A stretch of 64,000 nt of DNA from Flavobacteriales bacterium (GCA_016715995.1 JADJXF010000018.1:91625-155624); one strand, 5' to 3'. Positions 36,206 through 45,533 are shown, counted from the first letter of the stretch. Made by a program: numbers and translations. The notes: generated from the sequence alone by a model not told the origin.

Positions 36206-36538
36206 CTATGCCTTGGCGGCAGTTCTCCGCTCCATAGACTTCCGGCGCACTGGCCTGGCCAGCGGCTGGGGCATCTTGGGCAATTTCCCGGCGTACAGCG
36301 TCTCGAAGCGGAAACACATCTCCCAGTCGTCCCAGTATACATCCACGTTGCGGTGCAACTTGAACTGCCGGAAGCGCAGCACATCCAGGTACTGGCTGTT
36401 CATGGGGTTCTGGCCCGCCGCGCTCAGGAACGGGTGGAAGTCGATCTCGCTCACATGCCCATCGGTGAACTGGAAGCGGATGGCATAATCACCCTTGTAG
36501 GTGGCCTTCTTGATCCGGACGTTATCTGCGATCCTCAT
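36206..36538 (-). CDS. DUF2442 protein
   Basis: A 110-residue protein with YAIRFQFTDGHVSEIDFHPFLS, a typical DUF2442 core. DUF2442 genes are often paired with DUF4160 and have been suggested as toxin-antitoxin-like modules, but the activity is not established. It overlaps the DUF4160 gene by 4 bases (ATGA). The C-terminus is Arg/Lys-rich. It lies between two icmF remnants. Confidence 0.82.
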   Translation of the reverse strand: MRIADNVRIKKATYKGDYAIRFQFTDGHVSEIDFHPFLSAAGQNPMNSQYLDVLRFRQFKLHRNVDVYWDDWEMCFRFETLYAGKLPKMPQPLARPVRRKSMERRTAAKA

Positions 36539-36840
36539 TTCACACGTCGGGTGATGCGCTCGGGCTTGATGCGCTTGTGTTCTACATAGAAGGCGGTCCA
36601 TTTGGCAACGATGTCGCCTTTCATTGCCCGCACGAAGGACTCTGCTTCCCGTTGTTCCTTCTCGTTCAGCATAGCAGCTCCGCGCTTGGCACGCCAGCGC
36701 AATTCCACGAGCTTGCCTTCCACGATGATGAGCATGATGATGCCCTCGCGGTCGCCATGCTGCACATGGAGGTGCATAGGGTCATGGTCGTCGCTGTAGA
36801 ACAGGAAGATGAGGCCGAAGTAATCGTACAGCTTGGGCAT
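36535..36840 (-). CDS. DUF4160 protein
   Basis: A 101-residue protein with KLYDYFGLIFLFYSDDHDPMHLHVQHGDREG, matching DUF4160. It is followed by and coupled to DUF2442 through a 4-base overlap. The start at 36840 fits the family N-terminus and lies 28 bases after the stop of an icmF 3'-end copy. The pair forms a self-contained two-gene cassette. Confidence 0.83.
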   Translation of the reverse strand: MPKLYDYFGLIFLFYSDDHDPMHLHVQHGDREGIIMLIIVEGKLVELRWRAKRGAAMLNEKEQREAESFVRAMKGDIVAKWTAFYVEHKRIKPERITRRVK

Positions 36841-36868
36841 TGGCCCAAAGGTAGCGACCGGTATGGCC

Positions 36869-37344
36869 TTACATGTTCCTTCTATACTGCCCACCTACTT
36901 CAAACATCGCAGCAGTAAGCTGTCCAAGGCTACAGTACTTGGTCGCCTCCATCAGCACTGCGAACATGTTCTCGTTCTTGATCGCCGCTTCTTGCAATTT
37001 GCGCAACGCCGCCTTGGCTTCTTCGGCGTAGGCCTGCTGCACGTTCTCCACCGTCCTGATCTGCGCCTCCTTCTCTTCCTCCGTAGCGCGAATGACCTCC
37101 TTCGGCAGGATCGTCGGTGAGCCTTTGCTGCTGAGGAAGGTGTTCACGCCGATGATCGGGTATTCACCGGTGTGCTTCAGCGTTTCGTAGTAAAGGCTTT
37201 CCTCCTGGATGCGGCTGCGCTGGTACATGGTCTCCATGGCGCCGAGCACACCGCCGCGTTCGGTGATGCGGTCGAACTCGGTGAGCACGGCCTCTTCCAC
37301 CAGGTCGGTGAGCTCTTCGATGATGAAGGAGCCTTCGCGGGTTC
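36869..37344 (-). pseudogene. Second copy of the icmF 3' end, about 475 bp
   Basis: An open frame of about 157 codons repeats the end of icmF from the PLQGS region (position 37344) to QYRRNM and stop. It lacks any start and most of the mutase domain, so it cannot work as an enzyme. Its first 140 bases differ from icmF at only two sites, while the part near the stop differs much more and changes about ten residues (for example QIRTVENVQQAYAEEAKAA against QIATVENLREAYSDEAATA). The WG-repeat gene ends 7 bases from its border. Confidence 0.9.
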
Positions 37345-37351
37345 ACACCGA

Positions 37352-38074
37352 TTACACAGCCACAACTACTTCCCCAGTTTCGTTGATCACCAACTGAGCC
37401 CCGGAATGTTCCCGAACCAACGACTGCCCATTGTAGAACGGCTCGATCGTTCTGAAGCGGTGTTGATACAATTCCTTGCCCTGACTGTCAATGTGGAACC
37501 AGCCCTTCTTGTCCAAAGCCGTTGCAATTCCCTTATGATAAGGCCCCAGTTCAAGGTAGCGGCCATCATTAACCGGCTGACCATCGGGGTCAATGTGCAT
37601 GAACAGTCCGTCCATGGTCTTTACACATGCAACGCCGTCTCGAAAGTCTCCGGCATACCGGAATTTATCCGAGTAGGCCGAAGTTCCATCGATTTGAATG
37701 TGATGATAGCTGCCATCGCTCGCCCTCACCGGACAACGGCCCTCTTGAAAGTTCCCACACCATGCGAACGACTGCGAACCCACCCGGCGACCTAGTGGGT
37801 CGATGTGGAACCAGTCGTCTCCAACCCACACTGCTGCTCGGTCGTTGTAATAGCCGAACGCTCGGTCATACCGTTCCGGATAAACTGGTTGGCCGTGTAT
37901 ATCGATGTGATACCAGCCCTCGTTACCTAGCACTGGGGCCAAGCCCGGTGCATGGAACTTCAGAACGCGACGGAAACGACCTTGCCACAGCGGCTGATCA
38001 TGAAACAGGAAGCCCAGACCATCCTTTGCGACCCGGATCGTCCTCCACTCCATGGTTCTATTCTCATCAAGCAT
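37352..38074 (-). CDS. WG-repeat protein
   Basis: A 240-residue protein made of WG-type repeats: successive units contain GWYHIDIHGQPV, DDWFHIDPLGRRV, YHHIQIDGTS, LFMHIDPDGQPV and GWFHIDSQGKEL at a spacing of about 45 residues. Such proteins form beta-propeller-like or solenoid binding surfaces. No signal peptide is evident, so it is probably cytoplasmic. It ends the four-gene operon that starts with the glycosyltransferase, 51 bases after the nucleotidyltransferase-phosphatase gene. A later ATG at 38053 is also possible. Confidence 0.85.
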   Translation of the reverse strand: MLDENRTMEWRTIRVAKDGLGFLFHDQPLWQGRFRRVLKFHAPGLAPVLGNEGWYHIDIHGQPVYPERYDRAFGYYNDRAAVWVGDDWFHIDPLGRRVGSQSFAWCGNFQEGRCPVRASDGSYHHIQIDGTSAYSDKFRYAGDFRDGVACVKTMDGLFMHIDPDGQPVNDGRYLELGPYHKGIATALDKKGWFHIDSQGKELYQHRFRTIEPFYNGQSLVREHSGAQLVINETGEVVVAV

Positions 38075-38124
38075 GTCAGGCCGGGTTCGTGATGATCAAT
38101 GACGTTCGTTCCTGAACCGTTCAA

Positions 38125-39537
38125 TTACAGATGACACATCCGGATCTTCAAGGCATTCACCTCCTCTTGAGATAGCCCGCAGTTCAACAGGTACTGTTCC
38201 ACGCCGCCCTCTTGCTCAATGATGTCCAACACTATTTGCAAGTTGTAGCCGTACGTATCCGACTCGCTAGCTAAGTAATCCGTCTGCACAGTTTCGTGGT
38301 CGGCTCCGGCGACTAGATGAAGCAATGTGACGATGATGCCCGTACGGTCCTTTCCTGCATGGCAGTGTATCAAAGCCCCCTTGCCGTTTGGCACTTCAGC
38401 AAGTGCGCGAACTACAACAGAAATACTCTCACGACAAGCAAGCGCAAAGAAGCGATAGGCCACCTGCTGGTTACCCCCCCGCTGGTACTCCGCTGTTTTG
38501 AACCAATCCGGTTGACTCCATGGATCCAATGGAGCATGCACGTATCGGCCGATGGGCCATTTCTCCCGTGGATGGGGATGCTCTTCCAACTCCCGAGGCG
38601 CTCGAAGGTCAACGACCGTATGCACATCATGATCAGCCACCAATGTCGCAAGCATGTCCTCATTCATCAGCGCAGGTGCAGAAGAGCGCAAGAGATTTGA
38701 CCAACGGACCTTGGGGTTGTAGGTGCCGACGGCCCGCAGGTTCCAATATCGATCTCGCTCATAGATCTGTTCACAGGTCGCGCGAACATCGGCTAGCTTC
38801 TCGAAAGCGAGATCATCCAGTGTCTCGTACAACAGATCCAGCAATTCACGCTTCTTCCCATTCATTTCCGGCAGAAACATGGAGCCGCTCAACCGGTACA
38901 ACCTTTCGCGGAATGTCCCATCAGTTATGTTCACCAAGAGATTTCTTGGAAGGAACTGGAAACGGTCCTGGGCGATTTTCATATTGAGCAACTGGACCAC
39001 ACAGTGCAGAGCGATCTGATAGAAGTAGAGGGCTCGATGGCCATCGCTTCTTCGATGGAACGTCGATGCATTGTCGAACTCGTAGATGAACTTGTCCACT
39101 AGGTCCTGGACCGTGCTCGGTCGGTATCCGATACCCAAGACGCCTTCAAGTCTACCAAGCAGGTGGCCCGACCTATCGATCAGAATGGCCTGCGGGAGAA
39201 GGTCACGAGGAATAGCAGACCCTGTCAAATCGCGCGAGAAGGACTCCATGCTCCGATGTATGGAGAACTCAGTCTTCAACCGCATGCCTTGAAAGAACGC
39301 CACCACCTTGTTCCGCATTTCAACCCGCATTACACGATCGGGTTTAGGCGATGCCTTCACCAAGGCGTTCGTCAGCGCTTCGCTACTGAACCTTTCATCG
39401 ACGATCAGCGCAACATCGATATCAGAGTTCGGGGTTGCTTCCTGCCGAGCAACGGATCCATAGAGCACGGCAGCATCGATCCCAACAACTCCTTCGAGTA
39501 TCGGCCGGAAACCATCAATGATCTGGTGATGCATCAT
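38125..39537 (-). CDS. Nucleotidyltransferase fused to a protein tyrosine phosphatase
   Basis: A 470-residue fusion. The N-terminal domain has the polymerase-beta-type nucleotidyltransferase motif LYGSVARQEATPNSDIDVALIV (GSVAR 27-31, SDID 38-41) with a helical region after it. The C-terminal domain has the phosphatase signature HCHAGKDRTGI with Cys392 and Arg398, typical of the tyrosine-phosphatase-like Y_phosphatase3 family. A start at 39537 overlaps the radical SAM stop by 4 bases (ATGA), which decides against the upstream ATG at 39570. The two activities could add and remove phosphate or nucleotide groups on a shared substrate. Confidence 0.85.
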   Translation of the reverse strand: MMHHQIIDGFRPILEGVVGIDAAVLYGSVARQEATPNSDIDVALIVDERFSSEALTNALVKASPKPDRVMRVEMRNKVVAFFQGMRLKTEFSIHRSMESFSRDLTGSAIPRDLLPQAILIDRSGHLLGRLEGVLGIGYRPSTVQDLVDKFIYEFDNASTFHRRSDGHRALYFYQIALHCVVQLLNMKIAQDRFQFLPRNLLVNITDGTFRERLYRLSGSMFLPEMNGKKRELLDLLYETLDDLAFEKLADVRATCEQIYERDRYWNLRAVGTYNPKVRWSNLLRSSAPALMNEDMLATLVADHDVHTVVDLRAPRELEEHPHPREKWPIGRYVHAPLDPWSQPDWFKTAEYQRGGNQQVAYRFFALACRESISVVVRALAEVPNGKGALIHCHAGKDRTGIIVTLLHLVAGADHETVQTDYLASESDTYGYNLQIVLDIIEQEGGVEQYLLNCGLSQEEVNALKIRMCHL

Positions 39538-40560
39538 GTTGTTGGTTTCCTCATGTTGCAGGTCATACACAATGGCCTTGTCTTGTAATCCATCACCAAG
39601 CTGCGGTAATTGGCTCCGTGCAGCGTCTCTTCAAGGCCGATCTCGTTCACATTCCCAAAATCACCTAGCGACTGCCTTTGTTCATCAGGCGCACAACACG
39701 GCGAGATCTTTACCCGTGGCCGATACCCACAACTCCTTGCCGAGGAAAGGGCAATCATAGTCCTCTGGCACTGCGTGCCCAACTACTGGCTTCAATGGCT
39801 CGATGTTCTCCAGAAGAACAGGGCGGCCATCATGCCTCCTGAATTCATCTGCTGCGTCCCGTGCAGCTTCAACAATGCCGTTCCAATGCTCAATGGCCTC
39901 TGGCGACGACTTGAAACTGAGTTCCTCGATCTCTTTGAAGTGTGCCCACAGGTGGTGACCCTTCACGCGGTCAACACCCAGGTCTGCTGCGAGGCGAATG
40001 ATACCGGGTAGTTCGTGCATGTTGTTCTGCATGAACGTGAGTTGAAGGGTAACGCGGCAGTAATAGCCTGATCTCTTGAAGTGGTCATCCCTGACCTTGA
40101 CAAAGCGCCTGACGTTCTCCAACGCTTGCACGAACGTCAAACCCTTCATAATAGACTCCGCCGTTTCCTTGGTTGCACCATTCCATGAGATCTTCACGTC
40201 CGAGGTAACAGGAACGATGAGCGCCGCCCACTCCTCCACTGACTTCTTTGGGAAGGTGCCGTTGGTCGTTAGGTTGATCTTCATCCCCAACTCCGCTGCG
40301 AGCGCGAAGACTTCATCCATCTGACGGTAGAGCAGCGGTTCACCCATTGTCGAAGGGATGATCTCGCGGACACCCATGGCCTTCGCTTGCTCCATGATGT
40401 CCCGAACCATGGTGAAGGGCATCCGCCTGCGTTTGACACCCGTGCGTTCGTAGAGTCGTTGGATGAAATCGCTGTGCTCACTGTGCTCTTCGCACATGGT
40501 GCAACTCAGGTTGCAATCCTCTGGATTCGTGTCCAGTGTTATGCGCCACAACTTGCTCAT
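39534..40560 (-). CDS. Radical SAM/SPASM enzyme, one frame break
   Basis: Cys16, Cys20 and Cys23 in CNLSCTMC bind the radical SAM iron-sulfur cluster. GEPLLYRQM and TTNGTF are further core motifs. Near the C-terminus ISPCCAPDEQ and LCMTCNMRKP form a SPASM-type cysteine set. The frame shifts near 39708, where an extra base lies inside GKISPCC; without it the frame continues to 39534. SPASM enzymes usually modify peptides or carbohydrates. It overlaps both neighbours by 4 bases. No precursor peptide gene was noticed. Confidence 0.87.
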
Positions 40561-41837
40561 GACCGGGCGATCAGTTGCGCATACACGTTCTCCAGGATCG
40601 CACAATGATCCAAGATGGAGGGAACTACGCCAGCTGTCGAGAACAGATAGCCTCGTCGTCCGAGCCGTTCCATTTCCTTGGGATGCATACAGGCCCAACG
40701 CATCTGCTCCCGAAGGTCTTCGATGGACCTATGCCTGAAGAGCAGCCCGTTGACCTGGTGTTGCACATATTCCGCCATGCCACCGGCATCAGCCGTGATC
40801 ACAGGAATGCCGCATGCTTGTGCTTCGTGGATGACCAAGGGCGAGTTCTCCATCCAGATGGACGGTACCACGATGCAATCGACCCGGTTGAACACTTCGT
40901 TGGCGAGGTTCTGGTTCACATATGCACCCATGAAGTGGATGCCCTTTCGAGAAGCACCCATGGCCTGAAGAGCGGCAGTGCTCTGCTGGTCCTTCGCGCC
41001 CCAGACGTAAAGTTCGGCAGCATCACCAAGTCCGTCAAACGCTTCGATGAGCTTGTTCACTCCTTTCGCCGGGATGTGCGTGCCGATATATCCAAATCGG
41101 AACTTGGGATAGGCATCGCGCTTCGTGGTCGCAACCAAGTAATCCGTGGGGAACCCGTAGTCGAGGTACATGACCTTGCTTGCTTCAACGCCGAACTCAT
41201 CAATGAAGCGTGTGCGCAAATACTTGGATGGCGCGATGAAGAGATCCACCGCAGACGCCAATCTGTGCATCTCATCCATTCTTGTCGCGACCCATTTTGA
41301 CCAGTAACCCTCTTCATCGTTTATCCTGCCATCGACACCAGACAATGCCGAAGAGTAGCAGGTCGTTGCGCACTTCCGATCCTCCTGCCCGTCGCACAGT
41401 TCATGCAATCGGCCTTGTCCGAAGTTCCGTTGAAGGAATTGGCCCCGCGGGCACATCAACCAGAAGTCGTGCAGCGTGAACACGATCGGAATTCCCGCCC
41501 TCTCCAGCACATCCACGATGCCTGTGGACAAGTGATTGAGGTGGCCGATATGTGCCACATCCGGCTTAAAGGATCGAACCAACTCTGCGAACCGAGCATC
41601 GAGTTCGGCATGGCGATAACCATCTTTCGCTCTGGGCATGTTCACCAGATGAACCGCAAGTCCCGGATGCACTTCAGTAATCCGGATGGTCATGTCTGGC
41701 GCGAAGGGGTTCTCCTCGCGTGAGAAGACAACCACCTCATGGCGATTGGAGAGTTCTTCGCAAATGGACTGGCTGTAAACCTCGGATCCTGCGCTGTACA
41801 GCGGCGGATAACCGTGTATGACCTTCAAGATCCGCAT
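40557..41837 (-). CDS. Glycosyltransferase family 4
   Basis: A 426-residue GT-B enzyme. The N-terminal part starts MRILKVIHGYPPLYSAGSEVY, with a donor-binding region later (RFGYIGTHIPAKGVNKLIEAF and ENSPLVIHEAQACGIPVI, including the E-x7-E-like donor motif). It likely transfers a sugar from a nucleotide donor to an unknown acceptor. The start at 41837 is 22 bases after the icmF stop, and the gene overlaps the radical SAM gene by 4 bases. It may be expressed by read-through from icmF. Confidence 0.9.
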   Translation of the reverse strand: MRILKVIHGYPPLYSAGSEVYSQSICEELSNRHEVVVFSREENPFAPDMTIRITEVHPGLAVHLVNMPRAKDGYRHAELDARFAELVRSFKPDVAHIGHLNHLSTGIVDVLERAGIPIVFTLHDFWLMCPRGQFLQRNFGQGRLHELCDGQEDRKCATTCYSSALSGVDGRINDEEGYWSKWVATRMDEMHRLASAVDLFIAPSKYLRTRFIDEFGVEASKVMYLDYGFPTDYLVATTKRDAYPKFRFGYIGTHIPAKGVNKLIEAFDGLGDAAELYVWGAKDQQSTAALQAMGASRKGIHFMGAYVNQNLANEVFNRVDCIVVPSIWMENSPLVIHEAQACGIPVITADAGGMAEYVQHQVNGLLFRHRSIEDLREQMRWACMHPKEMERLGRRGYLFSTAGVVPSILDHCAILENVYAQLIARS

Positions 41838-41859
41838 GTTCGCGCCGACCTCGAAGAGC

Positions 41860-44800
41860 TTACATATTCCTTCTGTACTGCCCACCTACCTCAAACATCG
41901 CCGCCGTCAGCTGCCCTAGGCTGCAGTACTTCGTCGCCTCCATCAGCACGGCGAACATGTTCTCGTTCTTGATCGCCGCCTGTTGCAAATTCTTGATGGC
42001 GGTCGCCGCTTCATCGCTGTAGGCCTCACGCAGGTTCTCCACCGTCGCGATCTGGGCTTCCTTCTCCTCTTCCGTGGCACGGATCACCTCCTTGGGCAGG
42101 ACAGTAGGTGAGCCCTTGCTGCTGAGGAAGGTGTTCACCCCGATGATCGGGTATTCGCCGGTATGCTTCAGCGTTTCATAGTAGAGGCTTTCCTCCTGGA
42201 TGCGGCTGCGCTGGTACATGGTCTCCATGGCGCCGAGCACGCCGCCGCGTTCGGTGATGCGGTCGAACTCGGTGAGCACGGCCTCTTCCACCAGGTCGGT
42301 GAGCTCCTCGATGATGAAGGAGCCTTGCAGCGGGTTCTCGTTCTTGGCCAAGCCGAGCTCCTTGTTGATGATGAGCTGGATGGCCATGGCGCGGCGCACG
42401 CTTTCCTCGGTGGGCGTGGTGATAGCCTCGTCGTAGGCGTTCGTGTGGAGGCTGTTCGTATTGTCGTAGATGGCGTAGAGCGCCTGCAACGTGGTGCGGA
42501 TGTCGTTGAAGTCGATCTCCTGCGCGTGGAGGCTGCGGCCGCTGGTCTGGATGTGGTACTTGAGCATCTGGCTGCGCTCGTCGGCGCCGTAGCGGTGCTT
42601 GAGCGCCTTGGCCCAGAGGCGGCGCGCCACGCGGCCCATCACGGCGTATTCGGGGTCCATGCCGTTGCTGAAGAAGAAGCTCAGGTTGGGCGCGAAGGCG
42701 TTGATGTCCATGCCCCGGCTGGAGGTAGTACTCCACGTAGGTGAAGCCGTTGGCCAGCGTGAACGCGAGCTGCGAAATGGGGTTGGCGCCGGCCTCCGCG
42801 ATGTGGTAGCCGCTGATGCTGACGCTGTAGAAGTTGCGGACCTTCTGCTCGATGAAGTACTGCTGCACATCCCCCATCAAACGCAGCGCGAACTCAGTGC
42901 TGAAGATGCAGGTGTTCTGTGCCTGGTCTTCCTTCAGGATGTCGGCCTGGACGGTGCCGCGGACCTGGGCGAGGGTGTCGGCTTTGATCTTGGCGTAGAC
43001 GTCGGGCGGGAGGACCTGATCGCCGGTGATGCCGAGCAGAAGCAAGCCTAGACCGTCATTCCCTTTCGGAACCTCACCATGATACTTCGGGCGCTGGCTG
43101 CTGGCTGTTGGCTGCTGGCCTTTGGCTGCTGGCTGCTGGCCGCTGGCTACTGGCTGCTGGCTCGCTTGCGGATTGGAGCCAGTAGCCAGTGGCCTGTGGC
43201 CAGCAGCTTCCCAACGCTCCTTGACCTTCTTTTCAACCTCTGCTTCCAATCCGTTCTCCCGGATGTATTTCTCGCAGTTCTGATCGATCGCCGCGTTCAT
43301 GAAGAAGCCCAACAACATGGGCGCCGGACCGTTGATGGTCATGCTGACGCTTGTGGTGGGCGAGGTGAGGTCGAAGCCGCTGTAGAGTTTCTTGGCATCG
43401 TCGAGGCAGCAGATGCTTACGCCGCTGTTGCCCACCTTGCCGTAGATGTCCGGACGACGACCGGGATCGTGGCCATAGAGCGTGACGCTGTCGAACGCAG
43501 TGCTGAGGCGCTTGGCGGGCAGGCCTTGGCTCACGTAGTGGAAGCGCTTGTTGGTGCGCTCCGGTCCACCCTCGCCGGCGAACATGCGCGCGGGATCCTC
43601 GCCGGTGCGTTTGAAGGGATAGATGCCTGCGGTGTAAGGGAAGAAGCCGGGCGTGTTCTCCTGCATGGCCCAGCGCACCTTGTCGCCCCAACTGCGGAAC
43701 TTCGGCAGCGCCACCTTCGGGATCTTCAGGTGACTGAGGCTCTCGGTGTGGTTGGGCACCTTGATCTCCTTGCCGCGCACGAGGTAGGTGTAGAACTCGC
43801 CGCCGTACTTCTCCTCTTCGGCCTTCCAGCCGCTGATCATGGACCAGAGGTGCGGATCCAGGTCCTTGCGTAGCTCGTTGAACTTGGTGATCAGTGTTTG
43901 GACTTCAGGTGTTGAGGTGAATGGTGAATGGGAGCTGGTGACTGGCGAACCCGCATCCACGGCATTTCTCCATTCGCCATTCACCAACGACCATTCACCC
44001 GCAAGCATATCGGGTCCTCCGAAGGTGATGACAGCAGAGTGCAGCCCATACAGTTGATCAGCAATGTTCGCCTGGGCATCCACCCGGGAATCGTAGCGGC
44101 GATTGTTCTCGCTGATCTCGCTCAAGTATCTGCTCTTCGCAGGAGGGATGATCCACACCTTCTCGCTCATCTCGTCGTGCGCGTGGAAAGTGCTGTGGAA
44201 GTCGACGCCCGTCTTGGACTTGATGGTCTCCATCAACCGCACATACAGGTTGTTGGTGCCGGGATCGTTGAACTGGCTGGCGATGGTGCCAACAACAGGC
44301 AGCTTGTCATCGTCCGCATCCCAGAGCTGGTGATTGCGCTTGTACTGCTTCTTCACATCGCGCACCGCGTCTTGCGCGCCGCGCTTGTCGAACTTGTTGA
44401 TCGCCACCACATCGGCGAAGTCAAGCATGTCGATCTTCTCCAATTGCGTGGCCGCGCCGAACTCCGGCGTCATGATGTAGAGCGAAACGTCGCTGTGATC
44501 GAGGATCTCCGTATCGCTCTGGCCGATGCCGCTCGTCTCGAGGATGATCAGGTCGAAGCCCGCGGCCTTCAGAATCTCCACGGCTTCCTTCACGTGCTTG
44601 CTCAGCGCGAGGTTGCTCTGGCGCGTGGCGAGTGAACGCATGTATACGCGTTCGCCGCGGATGCTGTTCATGCGGATGCGGTCGCCCAGCAGCGCGCCGC
44701 CGGTCTTGCGCTTGCTCGGGTCCACGCTGATGACGCCGACCGTTAAACCTTGTCCTTCCGGGCCTGACCCGGAATGATCGAGGATGAAACGGCGGATCAA

Positions 44801-45451
44801 CTCGTCCACCATGCTGCTCTTGCCAGCACCGCCAGTGCCTGTGATGCCCAGCACCGGCGCCTTGCTCGCTTCGGCCTTCTTATGGATCTCGTCGGCGATG
44901 GTGGCGAAGACCTCCGGATGGTTCTCCGCCGTGCTGATCAGCTTGGCGATGGCCGGCCAGTTCTGCGGGCTCAGCTTCTTCGCCTCGCCGTTCAGCTTGT
45001 CGCTCAGGTCGAAGTCGGCCTTCTCGAGCATGTCGTTGATCATGCCCTGTAGGCCCATCGCACGACCATCATCCGGGTGGTACAAGCGCGTGATCCCGTA
45101 CGCGTGCAGCTCCTTGATCTCCTCGGGAAGGATCGTCCCTCCTCCCCCGCCGAAGATCTTGATGTGCCCTGCGCCCTTTTCCTTCAGCAGGTCGTGCATG
45201 TACTTGAAGTACTCGTTGTGCCCGCCTTGGTAGCTCGTCATGGCGATGGCGTGCGCATCCTCCTGGATCGCGGTGTTCACCACGTCCTCCACACTGCGGT
45301 CGTGCCCTAAGTGGATCACCTCGGCGCCGGTGCTCTGGATTATGCGCCGCATGATGTTGATCGCGGCATCGTGGCCGTCGAAGAGGGAAGCAGCGGTGAC
45401 GACGCGGATCTTGTTCTTGGGGACGTAGGGCGGGGCGGAGACGAAGGACAT
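41860..45451 (-). CDS. icmF: Fused B12-dependent isobutyryl/acyl-CoA mutase (IcmF type), one frame break
   Basis: A protein of about 1197 residues with the IcmF order: B12-binding domain (DGHDAAINIM, His27), MeaI-like G-protein chaperone (Walker A GITGTGGAGKSS, 202-212; INKFDKRG) and large mutase domain (TAFDSVTLYGHDPGRRPDIYGKVG, then SVSMTINGPAPMLLG). It rearranges branched and linear acyl-CoAs with adenosylcobalamin. The frame breaks near 42721 by one extra base before RGMDINAFAPNLS. Two linker insertions are encoded by palindromic repeats (43092-43207 and 43916-43999). The start at 45451 has a TACTTTCG box only 4 bases upstream. Its 3' end is the anchor of the duplicated region. Confidence 0.93.
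43092..43207. repeat. In-frame palindromic repeat inside icmF, GGCTGCTG type
   Basis: Tandem GGCTG/CTGGC units form a long inverted repeat: 43132-43155 pairs with 43177-43207, apart from a bulge of 7-8 bases. It encodes the linker with repeated QQP and ASGQQP units (about residues 750-787) between mutase domain segments. Length variants in other strains are likely. Confidence 0.7.
43916..43999. repeat. In-frame palindromic repeat inside icmF, GGTGAATGG type
   Basis: Left arm 43916-43949 (GGTGAATGG units) pairs imperfectly with right arm 43968-43999. It encodes EWSLVNGEWRNAVDAG and TSSHSPFTS between GGPDMLAG and PEVQTLITKF (about residues 485-515). The motif differs from the first insertion, but both are hairpin-forming and both sit in linkers. 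Confidence 0.65.
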
Positions 45452-45455
45452 AGCG

Positions 45456-45463
45456 CGAAAGTA
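45456..45463 (-). promoter_or_regulatory. -7 box TACTTTCG at the icmF start
   Basis: TACTTTCG ends 4 bases before the icmF ATG, which predicts a leaderless or nearly leaderless transcript. A plus-strand box for the next gene lies 38 bases away. Confidence 0.55.
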
Positions 45464-45501
45464 CCGGCGAGAAGGTGAACCCGTGATGCCCTGAGCATCG
45501 T

Positions 45502-45509
45502 TACGTTCG
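45502..45509 (+). promoter_or_regulatory. -7 box TACGTTCG for the Ntn-hydrolase-like gene
   Basis: TACGTTCG lies 24 bases before the ATG at 45534. It faces the icmF box across 38 bases, so the two promoters are back to back and may compete or share regulation. Confidence 0.45.
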
Positions 45510-45533
45510 CCCTTCACGGCATTGGAACCTAGC

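Noticed and set aside
36869..37344. Second icmF copy as a small independent gene
   Set aside because: It has no start codon signal and begins mid-domain; it is a duplicated fragment.
37352..41837. Prophage or integrative element with its own integrase
   Set aside because: No integrase, portal, capsid, relaxase or replication gene was seen between the icmF 3' ends, so any recombinase must be elsewhere.
43092..43207. Tandem GGCTG repeats as a CRISPR or VNTR array
   Set aside because: No spacers of regular size; the units are inside the icmF frame and form one inverted repeat.
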